Part shown: positions 41,622-47,363 of the stretch, in pieces
Layout: every line of letters starts with the position of its first letter
Numbering within the stretch: the stretch's first letter is position 1
Translations under genes and position numbers: made by a program
Notes under the pieces: model-generated
Database searches by the model: none
What the model saw: the letters and a program-made list of their open reading frames with translations, nothing else
Told to the model about the DNA's origin: nothing
Assembly (NCBI GenBank): GCA_028693275.1
Contig: JAQUVS010000005.1
Location: forward strand, 2,656 to 50,018
Reading direction: 5' to 3'
From: Bacilli bacterium
Lineage (GTDB): Bacteria > Bacillota_I > Bacilli_A > RF39 > UBA660
Length of the DNA: 47,363 bases

Positions 41622-41698
41622 TGGTAGCGACGGAGGGGGTCGAACCCACGACCTTCCGGGTATGAACCGGACGCTCTAGCCAACTGAGCTACATCGCC
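41622..41698 (-). tRNA. Elongator tRNA-Met (CAT)
   Basis: 77 bases with encoded CCA. Minus-strand reading: acceptor GGCGATG pairs with CGTCGCT (two G-U), D-arm GCTC/GAGC, anticodon stem TCCGG/CCGGA with loop TTCATAC, T-arm GTGGG/CCCTC with loop TTCGACC, discriminator A. One T-stem pair is U-U. The anticodon stem lacks the three G-C pairs of the initiator, G1-U72 is paired, and the sequence closely follows Bacillus elongator tRNA-Met rather than the tRNA-Ile with modified CAU. Confidence 0.95.
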
Positions 41699-41714
41699 AA
41701 ACAAATGCAAATTA

Positions 41715-41743
41715 AGTATAGCAAATATAATATTTTTTGACAA
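41715..41743 (-). promoter_or_regulatory. tRNA-Met promoter
   Basis: On the minus strand TTGTCA (41738-41743) and TATACT (41715-41720) are 17 bp apart, placing the start a few bases before the tRNA. Confidence 0.85.
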
Positions 41744-41772
41744 GTACTTTTTTTATTTTTTAATATTTATGT

Positions 41773-41794
41773 TTATAACAAGTTATGTTATAAT
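41773..41794 (+). promoter_or_regulatory. -10 element within a perfect inverted repeat
   Basis: TTATAACA (41773-41780) and TGTTATAA (41786-41793) are perfect complements around AGTTA. TG-T-TATAAT (41786-41794) is an extended -10 for the gene at 41818. The repeat may be an operator. Confidence 0.65.
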
Positions 41795-41817
41795 TAATTA
41801 GAAAGTAGGATGGATCT

Positions 41818-43071
41818 ATGAATAAAAAAATATTGATGTTAATTATTACAGTTTTTTCATCATTTATAATTTGTACTAATGTAGATGCAAAAGTAAATGA
41901 AGTTAATATTTATCTTTTTTATGGAGAAACATGCCCACATTGTGAAAAAGAACAAAAATACTTAGAATCATTGCAAAAAGAATATACAAACATAAAAATT
42001 TATAAATACGAAGTATGGAATAACACTTCTAATAAAAATTTAATGTATAGTATAAAAAAAGAATTAGGAACAGTTGAAGACGAAAGAGTTCCTTTTACAG
42101 TAATAGGAGATTATGGGTTTATAGGATATTCTGATTCTAAAAATTCTATCTTTGAAGAAAAAATAGATTTTTATTCAAGAAACACATACACTAACAAAGC
42201 TGGAAGTCTATTAGGAATAAGTTATAATGTTTTAGACCAAGAACCAAAAGAAATACCAACTAAAAGTGCAACAACAAAGAAAGAAACAGAACAAAAATTA
42301 ACTAGTAAACAACAAAATATAAAAGAGACATTAATTGATTTTAAGGATAATGTTATAGAAAATGTTAATAGTTTTATTAAACTAATAAAAGAAAATATCT
42401 TAATGTCTATAGTAATTATTGCTTGTACAATTACTTTAATTGCATCTCTAATAATAAGAATTATTGAAATAAACTTAACAAATAAAAAAGTAAGAAATTT
42501 AAAAAGAAGAAATAAAAACTTTGATGTTAATAAAATTTATAATTTAATGGCTGATTTTGATGAGGGATTATATAAAGAATATTTATTTGATACTTTTATA
42601 GAAGTACAAAAAGCAGTAGAAGAATTTGAGTTAGAAAGCATAAAAGATATTGTTACTGAATCAATGTATGTTTTACTTGAAGATAATATAAATAGATTAA
42701 AAGAAAATAATCAAAGAATAGTGATGGAAGATATTGAATACAAAGATATGATTTTTACAAATGCTTACATAGATAACAATGATTTAATATTAGAGTGTCA
42801 ATTAAGATTTATAGCTAAAAATTATGTTGCTAATAGAGATACAAATGATGTAGTAAAAGGATTACAAAAAGACACTAGATTTGATTATAAATTAATTTTT
42901 ATTAAGTATAATCACGCTAATAGTATAGAAAAAATGCCAAGATGCCCTTCATGTGATGCTCCTTTAGAAAAAAATGATAGAGACTGTCCGTATTGTGGTA
43001 AAAAATTATATAATAAGAACAATTTTCTATTATCAAAACAAATATATATTAAAAAGAAAGTTCTAGAGTAG
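41818..43071 (+). CDS. Secreted thioredoxin-like domain, membrane helix, and cytoplasmic zinc-ribbon protein
   Basis: 417 residues. Signal peptide about 1-24, then a thioredoxin-like domain with YGETCPHCEKEQ (C39, C42) and a cis-Pro region ERVPFTVIGDYGFIGY. A linker and a membrane helix (about 194-215) follow, then a cytoplasmic region (about 235-360; FDVNKIYNLMADFDEGLYKEYLFDTF, RDTNDVVKGLQKDTRFDYKLIFIK) that recalls the Tim44-like fold, and a zinc ribbon CPSCDAPLEKNDRDCPYCG near the end. This order is unfamiliar. Coupled to the next gene, which shares the cytoplasmic half. Domain calls are by eye; the Tim44-like one is the weakest. Confidence 0.72.
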   Translation: MNKKILMLIITVFSSFIICTNVDAKVNEVNIYLFYGETCPHCEKEQKYLESLQKEYTNIKIYKYEVWNNTSNKNLMYSIKKELGTVEDERVPFTVIGDYGFIGYSDSKNSIFEEKIDFYSRNTYTNKAGSLLGISYNVLDQEPKEIPTKSATTKKETEQKLTSKQQNIKETLIDFKDNVIENVNSFIKLIKENILMSIVIIACTITLIASLIIRIIEINLTNKKVRNLKRRNKNFDVNKIYNLMADFDEGLYKEYLFDTFIEVQKAVEEFELESIKDIVTESMYVLLEDNINRLKENNQRIVMEDIEYKDMIFTNAYIDNNDLILECQLRFIAKNYVANRDTNDVVKGLQKDTRFDYKLIFIKYNHANSIEKMPRCPSCDAPLEKNDRDCPYCGKKLYNKNNFLLSKQIYIKKKVLE

Positions 43072-43079
43072 GTGAATTT

Positions 43080-43700
43080 ATGGATCAATTAGTAATTATT
43101 TTACTTTCATTTTTAGGAATACTATTACTATCACTAATCATATTTCTAATTCTTTTCTTAAGTAAACCAGATAGTAAATTTGGAAAGAAAAAAGTTCCAG
43201 AAATAGATAAAATAATTTTAATGAATATTTTTGATATTTATAAAACAATTCAATATGCATGGGCAAGTTTTGATATTGTTCCTTTAAAGGAATATTTAAC
43301 AATTCCAATATATCAATATTATATTCAACAATTAGATATTCTTAAAAGAAGTAATCAACAAAATATAATTTCAGATATAGAATTAATAGAAATATTAAAA
43401 ATATATTTTAGACCAATAGAAAATAATCAAGAAAGAATTATTGTCTCTTTAAAAACAAAAGAATATAACTATGTTAATGATACAAATACAGGCAAGGTTG
43501 TTAGAGGTAGTAATACAACTAAAATAATAAATAAATATAGATTAACCTTAACTAGAAAGAAACCATCAAATGTAACTGTAGTTTGTCCTAACTGTGGTAA
43601 GACAACAGAATATAGTAGTAAAGGTGAATGTATCCATTGTAACACTTATATTTTAGGTCAAGAATACCATTTCATAATAGAAAAAATAGAAAAGATATAA
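43080..43700 (+). CDS. Membrane-anchored Tim44-like/zinc-ribbon protein
   Basis: 206 residues. N-terminal membrane helix (about 4-27), then a region (about 45-165) parallel to the cytoplasmic half of the preceding protein (ASFDIVPLKEYLTIPIYQYY; DTNTGKVVRGSNTTKIINKYRLTLTRKK) and a C-terminal zinc ribbon CPNCGKTTEYSSKGECIHC. The two genes look like relatives, one with and one without the secreted thioredoxin domain. Eight bases separate them; ribosome site TAGGTGA. Confidence 0.72.
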   Translation: MDQLVIILLSFLGILLLSLIIFLILFLSKPDSKFGKKKVPEIDKIILMNIFDIYKTIQYAWASFDIVPLKEYLTIPIYQYYIQQLDILKRSNQQNIISDIELIEILKIYFRPIENNQERIIVSLKTKEYNYVNDTNTGKVVRGSNTTKIINKYRLTLTRKKPSNVTVVCPNCGKTTEYSSKGECIHCNTYILGQEYHFIIEKIEKI

Positions 43701-43730
43701 AAAAAAGAATTAATCATATAATTCTTTTTT
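43701..43730. terminator. Bidirectional terminator
   Basis: AAAAAAGAATTA (43701-43712) and TAATTCTTTTTT (43719-43730) flank ATCATA. It serves the plus-strand zinc-ribbon gene and the minus-strand lipoprotein gene, whose stop (43710-43712) is in the arm. Confidence 0.9.
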
Positions 43731-44585
43731 TAATGTATCAATATTTTCTCTCATAATATCGAAATAATCAATATCACTTTCTCTTTCTTCGTCTGTAATA
43801 TTAGATAGATTTCTAAAAGTTAAAGTAGTAGCATTTGTTTCTTTTATTAAAGAATTAACTGTTTCAGAATTTTCATAATTCTCTAAAAGGAATACATATT
43901 TTACATTTCCATTACTAATATATTCTTTAACAGTAGTTAAAACTTTATCAGATAATTGTTGATTAGAACTGTCAATTGATATAACATTTAATCCATATTT
44001 TTCTAAAAATTTTAATGAATCACTATTAACTATAATTGTATTTCTATTACCATTTTCAATAGCTAACTTTATTTCAGCATCTAATTCAGATAATTTAATT
44101 TTAAGTTCATCATATTTTTTATCAATATTTTTTTCTAAAAAGTTATTTGTTAAATACTCTTCTAAACCATTTTTAACATTTTGACTCATCATCAGTAAGT
44201 TTGAAGGATTAAGCCATAATTCATAATTTTCGTAACTTACTTCCATACCATAAGAAGAATCAATTATTAACATATTCTTATTTTTACTTAAGAAATTAGA
44301 AGCTATATCTCTATCTTTTCCCAAACCATTATATATAAATAAATCTTTTTTACTATAATCACTAATTAATTTAGAAGTTAATTTATAATTATTAGTATTA
44401 GTTCCATCAGGATAAATAGAACTAATATTTGAATGCTCTCCATATAATTGATTAACTATAAATTCAATTGGATAATCAGTAGCGATTATATCAATATCTT
44501 CAAGAGTATCCCTTTTAAAACAACCTGTAGTAGTTAATAATATTAAAGTAAATAACGCTGTAAATTTAAAAATGTTTTTTTTCAT
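43710..44585 (-). CDS. ZnuA/AdcA-like lipoprotein without the metal histidines
   Basis: 291 residues. Lipobox LTTTGC (C22) marks a lipoprotein. The fold follows the cluster 9 metal-binding family: DIIATDYPIEFIVNQLYGEHSNISSIYPDG, a long central helix, NSDSLKFLEKYGLNVISI and YVFLLENYENSETVNSLIKE. In ZnuA/PsaA-type proteins the sites after 'PG' and before 'WLSP', and in 'HDAFGYF', are His; here they read NTNNY, YELWLNPSN and NSDSLKF, so three expected ligands are missing. No ABC partner genes are adjacent. Starts right after yidD, whose 3' end supplies AAGGAG. Confidence 0.82.
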   Translation of the reverse strand: MKKNIFKFTALFTLILLTTTGCFKRDTLEDIDIIATDYPIEFIVNQLYGEHSNISSIYPDGTNTNNYKLTSKLISDYSKKDLFIYNGLGKDRDIASNFLSKNKNMLIIDSSYGMEVSYENYELWLNPSNLLMMSQNVKNGLEEYLTNNFLEKNIDKKYDELKIKLSELDAEIKLAIENGNRNTIIVNSDSLKFLEKYGLNVISIDSSNQQLSDKVLTTVKEYISNGNVKYVFLLENYENSETVNSLIKETNATTLTFRNLSNITDEERESDIDYFDIMRENIDTLKKELYD

Positions 44586-44807
44586 TTATTTCTCCTTCTT
44601 TTTAGGAACAGGATCAAATCCTTTAGTTCCGAATGGATTACATCTAAGTACTCTATAAAACGATAGAAAAAAGCCTTTAAAAGCTCCATGATATGTTATT
44701 GCTTCTTTAGCATAATTAGAACAAGTAGGAATATGCCTACAACTGTTATGCCAAGGACCAGGAATCTTTTGATAAATATCTATCAATTTAAGTAGTATTA
44801 GTTTCAT
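44586..44807 (-). CDS. yidD: YidD, membrane protein insertion efficiency factor
   Basis: 73 residues. IDIYQKIPGPWHNSCRHIPTCSNYAKEAI, HGAFKGFFLSFYRVLRCNPFGTKGFDPVP are the YidD signature with three conserved cysteines. Assists YidC-dependent membrane protein insertion. Usually near rpmH-rnpA-yidC, none of which are here. Its stop codon abuts the lipoprotein start, so the two are co-transcribed. Confidence 0.96.
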   Translation of the reverse strand: MKLILLKLIDIYQKIPGPWHNSCRHIPTCSNYAKEAITYHGAFKGFFLSFYRVLRCNPFGTKGFDPVPKKKEK

Positions 44808-44887
44808 CCTATCACCATATATTATATTTTACTATTTTTTTAGATATTTAGCAATTAATAAAAGAAAAAATATAACTTTACTTTTCT

Positions 44888-44924
44888 TTGTAATGGAAAA
44901 ACATCCATGATATAATTATCATGG
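44888..44924 (+). promoter_or_regulatory. rnc promoter embedded in a 20-bp inverted repeat
   Basis: TTGTAA (44888-44893) and TATAAT (44911-44916) are 17 bp apart. CCATGATA (44905-44912) and TATCATGG (44917-44924) are perfect complements around TAAT and cover the -10. The transcript leader would be only about ten bases. Confidence 0.78.
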
Positions 44925-44932
44925 TGATATAA

Positions 44933-45604
44933 ATGGAAAAATTATTTGAAAAATTAGGAATAACTCCTAAAAATATAAAGAAATATACAGCAGCTTTTTT
45001 ACATTCTTCATATGTTTATGAAAATCATTTAAAAGTTGATTATGAGAGACTAGAATTTTTAGGGGATGCTGTACTAGAACTAGCTTTAAGTGACTATCTA
45101 TATAGTAATTTAAATGTAAAAGAAGGAGACATGACTAAGATAAGAGCTAGCTATGTCTGTGAGAATGCTTGTTATCAATATGCTATGGATTTAGAACTAA
45201 GCGATTATATAAAGGTAGGACATGGTGAAGAAACTGATGGTGGAAGATATAAAAAAGTAATTCTTGCTGATATCTTTGAATCATTAATTGGTGCTATATA
45301 TTTAGATCTTGGTTTTGATATTGCTAAACAAACTATTCTAAAAATTATAGTTCCTTATATAGAAAATCCTAATATTATTTTCTTTAGTGACTATAAAAGT
45401 TCTCTACAGGAATATGTTCAAACTGAACAAAAAAGCTTAGTTTATTCACTTGTAAAAGAGGAAGGACCAGCTCATAATAAATTATTTACAGTAAATGTAG
45501 TAATGGGAAATATTGTTTTAGGAGTTGGAACTGCTGCTAGTAAAAAAGAAGCAGAACAAGAGGCAGCAAAATCTGCGTTAGAAAAATTAGCAATATATAA
45601 ATAG
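44933..45604 (+). CDS. rnc: Ribonuclease III
   Basis: 223 residues. Catalytic signature YERLEFLGDAVLELA with the metal-binding Glu/Asp, DIFESLIGAIYLDLG, then a C-terminal dsRNA-binding domain (about 150-220: SSLQEYVQTEQ, GVGTAASKKEAEQEAAKSAL). Cleaves double-stranded RNA in rRNA and mRNA processing. GGTGAT precedes the ATG. The usual neighbours acpP and smc are absent. Confidence 0.97.
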   Translation: MEKLFEKLGITPKNIKKYTAAFLHSSYVYENHLKVDYERLEFLGDAVLELALSDYLYSNLNVKEGDMTKIRASYVCENACYQYAMDLELSDYIKVGHGEETDGGRYKKVILADIFESLIGAIYLDLGFDIAKQTILKIIVPYIENPNIIFFSDYKSSLQEYVQTEQKSLVYSLVKEEGPAHNKLFTVNVVMGNIVLGVGTAASKKEAEQEAAKSALEKLAIYK

Positions 45605-45612
45605 GAGGAAAA

Positions 45613-46185
45613 ATGATAATAGGTATAGATATAGATGATACTATTACTAATAGTTATGAAGTAATAATTAAAGAAATATCAAAACATTATAATAAAGAAT
45701 ATCAAGAGCTAATAGATAGAAATATTACTTATTATGATCTTTTCACTAGTGAAGAATTTCCTAACTACGAGGATTTTGTAACGAATAACTTTACTAGAAT
45801 AATTCCAGATGTAGAATTAAAAGAAAACGTAAGAGAAATAATAAAACAATTACATGATGATGGTCATAAAATTGTTTTTATAACAGCTAGACATGATTGG
45901 GAATATCAAGACGCATATGATTTCACATATAAATTTTTAAAAGATAATGATATTTATTTTGATAAACTAATAACAAATATTGATGATAAAGGTAAGACAG
46001 CCAAAGAAGAAAATATAGAATTATTTATTGATGATAGTATTATAAATTGTCAAAAAGTAATTGAAAATAATATAGATACACTTCTATTTGACAATATTTT
46101 TAATAAAAATAATAATGAAATAAAAAGAATTAATAGTTGGAATGATGTATATAATTATGTAAATAATAAATATGATTTAATATAA
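45613..46185 (+). CDS. Putative 5'(3')-nucleotidase, HAD type (YqfW/NT5C-like)
   Basis: 190 residues. Motif I GIDIDDTITNSY (two catalytic Asp), IVFITARHDW, a Lys in the DKGKTAKEENI region, and LFIDDSIINC. The spacing matches the NT5C/YqfW group of small nucleotidases. Eight bases after rnc with AGGAGGAAAA, so part of the same transcript. Confidence 0.88.
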   Translation: MIIGIDIDDTITNSYEVIIKEISKHYNKEYQELIDRNITYYDLFTSEEFPNYEDFVTNNFTRIIPDVELKENVREIIKQLHDDGHKIVFITARHDWEYQDAYDFTYKFLKDNDIYFDKLITNIDDKGKTAKEENIELFIDDSIINCQKVIENNIDTLLFDNIFNKNNNEIKRINSWNDVYNYVNNKYDLI

Positions 46186-46209
46186 TAGTTGTCATATAAC
46201 TTAAATTTC

Positions 46210-46274
46210 TTGCTTTTTTAACCATTTTGTGGTATCCTATAGCTACTTTTTAAACCGTTGGGTAAAAGTGGGGG
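46210..46274 (+). promoter_or_regulatory. Promoter and leader hairpin of the sugar transferase gene
   Basis: TTGCTT (46210-46215) and TATCCT (46233-46238), 17-bp spacer, with a TG upstream of the -10. In the leader ACTTTT (46245-46250) and AAAAGT (46264-46269) can pair; the strong ribosome site GTGGGGGGAT follows. Confidence 0.7.
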
Positions 46275-46280
46275 GATAAT

Positions 46281-46967
46281 ATGAACGAAAGAGAATTAGT
46301 AAACGTAAGAAGTTTATACGATCAATATTCAGGTTATATTTCAAGAACTAGTATATCTAAAACAATCTTTTTAATATTAAAAAGATCATTTGATGTTTTA
46401 GGATCATCAATTTTATTAATCCTAACATCACCATTATTTATCATTTTAAGTGTAATGATTAAATTAGATTCAGAAGGGTCAGTTTTCTTTAAACACAAAA
46501 GAATTGGTAAAGATGGAAATATAATTTATTTATATAAATTTAGATCAATGGTAAAGAATGCAGCAAGTTTAATGGAAAAATTTACTCCAGAACAAAAAAA
46601 AGAGTTCGAAGAAAATTATAAACTAACTAATGATCCTAGAATTACTAAAGTAGGTAATTTCTTAAGAAAATCATCATTAGATGAATTACCACAATTAATT
46701 AATATTTTAAAAGGTGACATGTCTTTAATTGGACCAAGACCTATCGTTGAAAAAGAATTAGAAAAATACGGAATGTACAAAAGAAAATTTTTATCTGTTA
46801 CACCTGGTTTAACTGGTAATTGGGCATGTAGTGGAAGAAGTGATATATCATATGAAGATAGAATAACCCTTGAATTATTCTATGTTGATCATATGTCATT
46901 AAAGTTAGATACTAAAATCTTCTTTAAAACAATAATATCAGTAATAAAAAAAGACGGGGCAATATAA
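46281..46967 (+). CDS. Undecaprenyl-phosphate sugar-1-phosphate transferase
   Basis: 228 residues, the short monotopic form. One membrane helix (about 35-58) precedes the catalytic domain: FKHKRIGKDGNIIYLYKFRSM, TNDPRITKVGNFLRKSSLDELPQL, INILKGDMSLIGPRP, TPGLTGNWACSGRSDISYEDR. It starts a surface polysaccharide repeat on the lipid carrier. The sugar (galactose, glucose or N-acetylated) is not readable. A glycosyltransferase follows, so this is probably the start of a capsule or exopolysaccharide locus that continues past the window. Confidence 0.95.
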   Translation: MNERELVNVRSLYDQYSGYISRTSISKTIFLILKRSFDVLGSSILLILTSPLFIILSVMIKLDSEGSVFFKHKRIGKDGNIIYLYKFRSMVKNAASLMEKFTPEQKKEFEENYKLTNDPRITKVGNFLRKSSLDELPQLINILKGDMSLIGPRPIVEKELEKYGMYKRKFLSVTPGLTGNWACSGRSDISYEDRITLELFYVDHMSLKLDTKIFFKTIISVIKKDGAI

Positions 46968-47029
46968 AAGAATAAAGAATAAATTAAGGGTAATTTTAAA
47001 TAATAAAAACTTGCAATATAATTGTATTT

Positions 47030-47056
47030 AAAACTACACCTTAAGTGTAGTTTTTT
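47030..47056 (+). terminator. Hairpin with T-run between the two glycan genes
   Basis: AAAACTACAC (47030-47039) pairs with GTGTAGTTTT (47045-47054), T to 47056. A TATAAT at 47017-47022 lies just upstream, so this may be either the terminator of the transferase or an attenuator in the leader of the next gene. Confidence 0.85.
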
Positions 47057-47076
47057 GCTTGAAAAGGGGTGTAGAA

Positions 47077-47363
47077 ATGAAAATAGATATAATATGTCCA
47101 TTATATAATGCAGAAGAATATATTTTGGATTTACATCATTCTATATTAAGACAAAAAGATGTTGAAATAAATAATATTAATTATATTTTAACTAGATCAA
47201 CAGATAATACTGAATTAATATTAAAAGAGAATAATATTTCATATAGCTTAATAGAACCTGCTAATTTTTCACATAGTAGAACAAGAGAAGAATATGCATT
47301 TAAATCAGAAGGAGATATTTTAGTATTTATAACACAAGATATCAAAATAAATAGATGTGATTG
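47077..47363 (+). CDS. Family 2 glycosyltransferase, N-terminal part (cut by window end)
   Basis: 95 complete codons, open to the window edge. MKIDIICPLYNAEEYI is the GT2 start; PANFSHSRTREEYAFKSEGDILVFITQDI resembles rhamnosyltransferase-type GT2 enzymes, where the second half carries the DxD-like metal site. Likely extends a surface polysaccharide begun by the upstream transferase. AAGGGG precedes the ATG. Confidence 0.9.
   Translation, partial: MKIDIICPLYNAEEYILDLHHSILRQKDVEINNINYILTRSTDNTELILKENNISYSLIEPANFSHSRTREEYAFKSEGDILVFITQDIKINRCD

Overview
The window is a very AT-rich chromosomal segment from a low-G+C Bacillota-like bacterium. Supporting signs are strong Shine-Dalgarno sites (GGAGG and GGTGAT variants), sigma-A type promoters, a T-box in front of proS, a UvsE endonuclease, YidD, DUF1294, DUF308 and LemA families, and an elongator tRNA-Met very like that of Bacillus. 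UGA is used as a stop (for example at 1433-1435 and 17898-17900), so this is not a Mycoplasma-type code. MurC and a sugar transferase suggest a retained cell wall and surface glycans. An uncultured gut Bacilli lineage (RF39 / Izemoplasma-like neighbourhood) is my best guess; there is no rRNA here to prove it.

Layout. 1-282 is the glycine-rich end of a surface-like protein. 329-2313 is a stress cluster: an ArsR regulator with a CxxC, a thioredoxin-like gene that appears to start with ATT, a glutathione peroxidase and UvsE. 2315-4751 holds a degenerate corrinoid-domain protein and a MacB-type ABC exporter. 4848-8570 has a coiled-coil protein, a GT-C membrane protein and an Ig-like/NodB deacetylase. 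8670-10274 is pyrG. 10295-11566 is an IS3-family (IS150-like) element inserted in the loop of the bidirectional terminator behind pyrG. 11580-16891 has a membrane-anchored hypothetical, a pseudouridine synthase, small membrane proteins, a radical-SAM protein, a zinc-ribbon protein and MurC. 16901-19171 is a two-component system preceded by a 340-base leader with three near-identical short repeats. 19255-22734 has an HD-GYP-like protein, an SDR and a PLP lyase. 22787-28893 carries a flavodoxin, LemA, DUF2207, DUF1003 and an unusual prepilin-leader/leucine-rich-repeat protein.

28954-32807 is an operon of iron alcohol dehydrogenase, FIST sensor-domain protein and aldehyde dehydrogenase. 32894-36919 contains a TasA/SipW-type surface protein, unknowns, and T-box-controlled proS. 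36993-39882 is a run of tightly packed poorly known genes: HAD phosphatase, zinc-ribbon protein, membrane-anchored protein and a miniature kinase-like protein. 39948-41567 is an ABC-F ATPase, followed by tRNA-Met on the minus strand. 41818-43700 is a pair of membrane zinc-ribbon proteins, the first with an extracellular thioredoxin-like domain. 43710-44807 (minus) is yidD plus a ZnuA-like lipoprotein that has lost its metal-binding histidines. 44933-47363 has rnc, a nucleotidase, a sugar transferase and the start of a family 2 glycosyltransferase.

Genes are densely packed and many share start/stop bases. A recurring feature is that rho-independent terminators begin inside the coding sequence, with the stop codon in the hairpin. 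Protein families were assigned by reading motifs by eye; no search was run.
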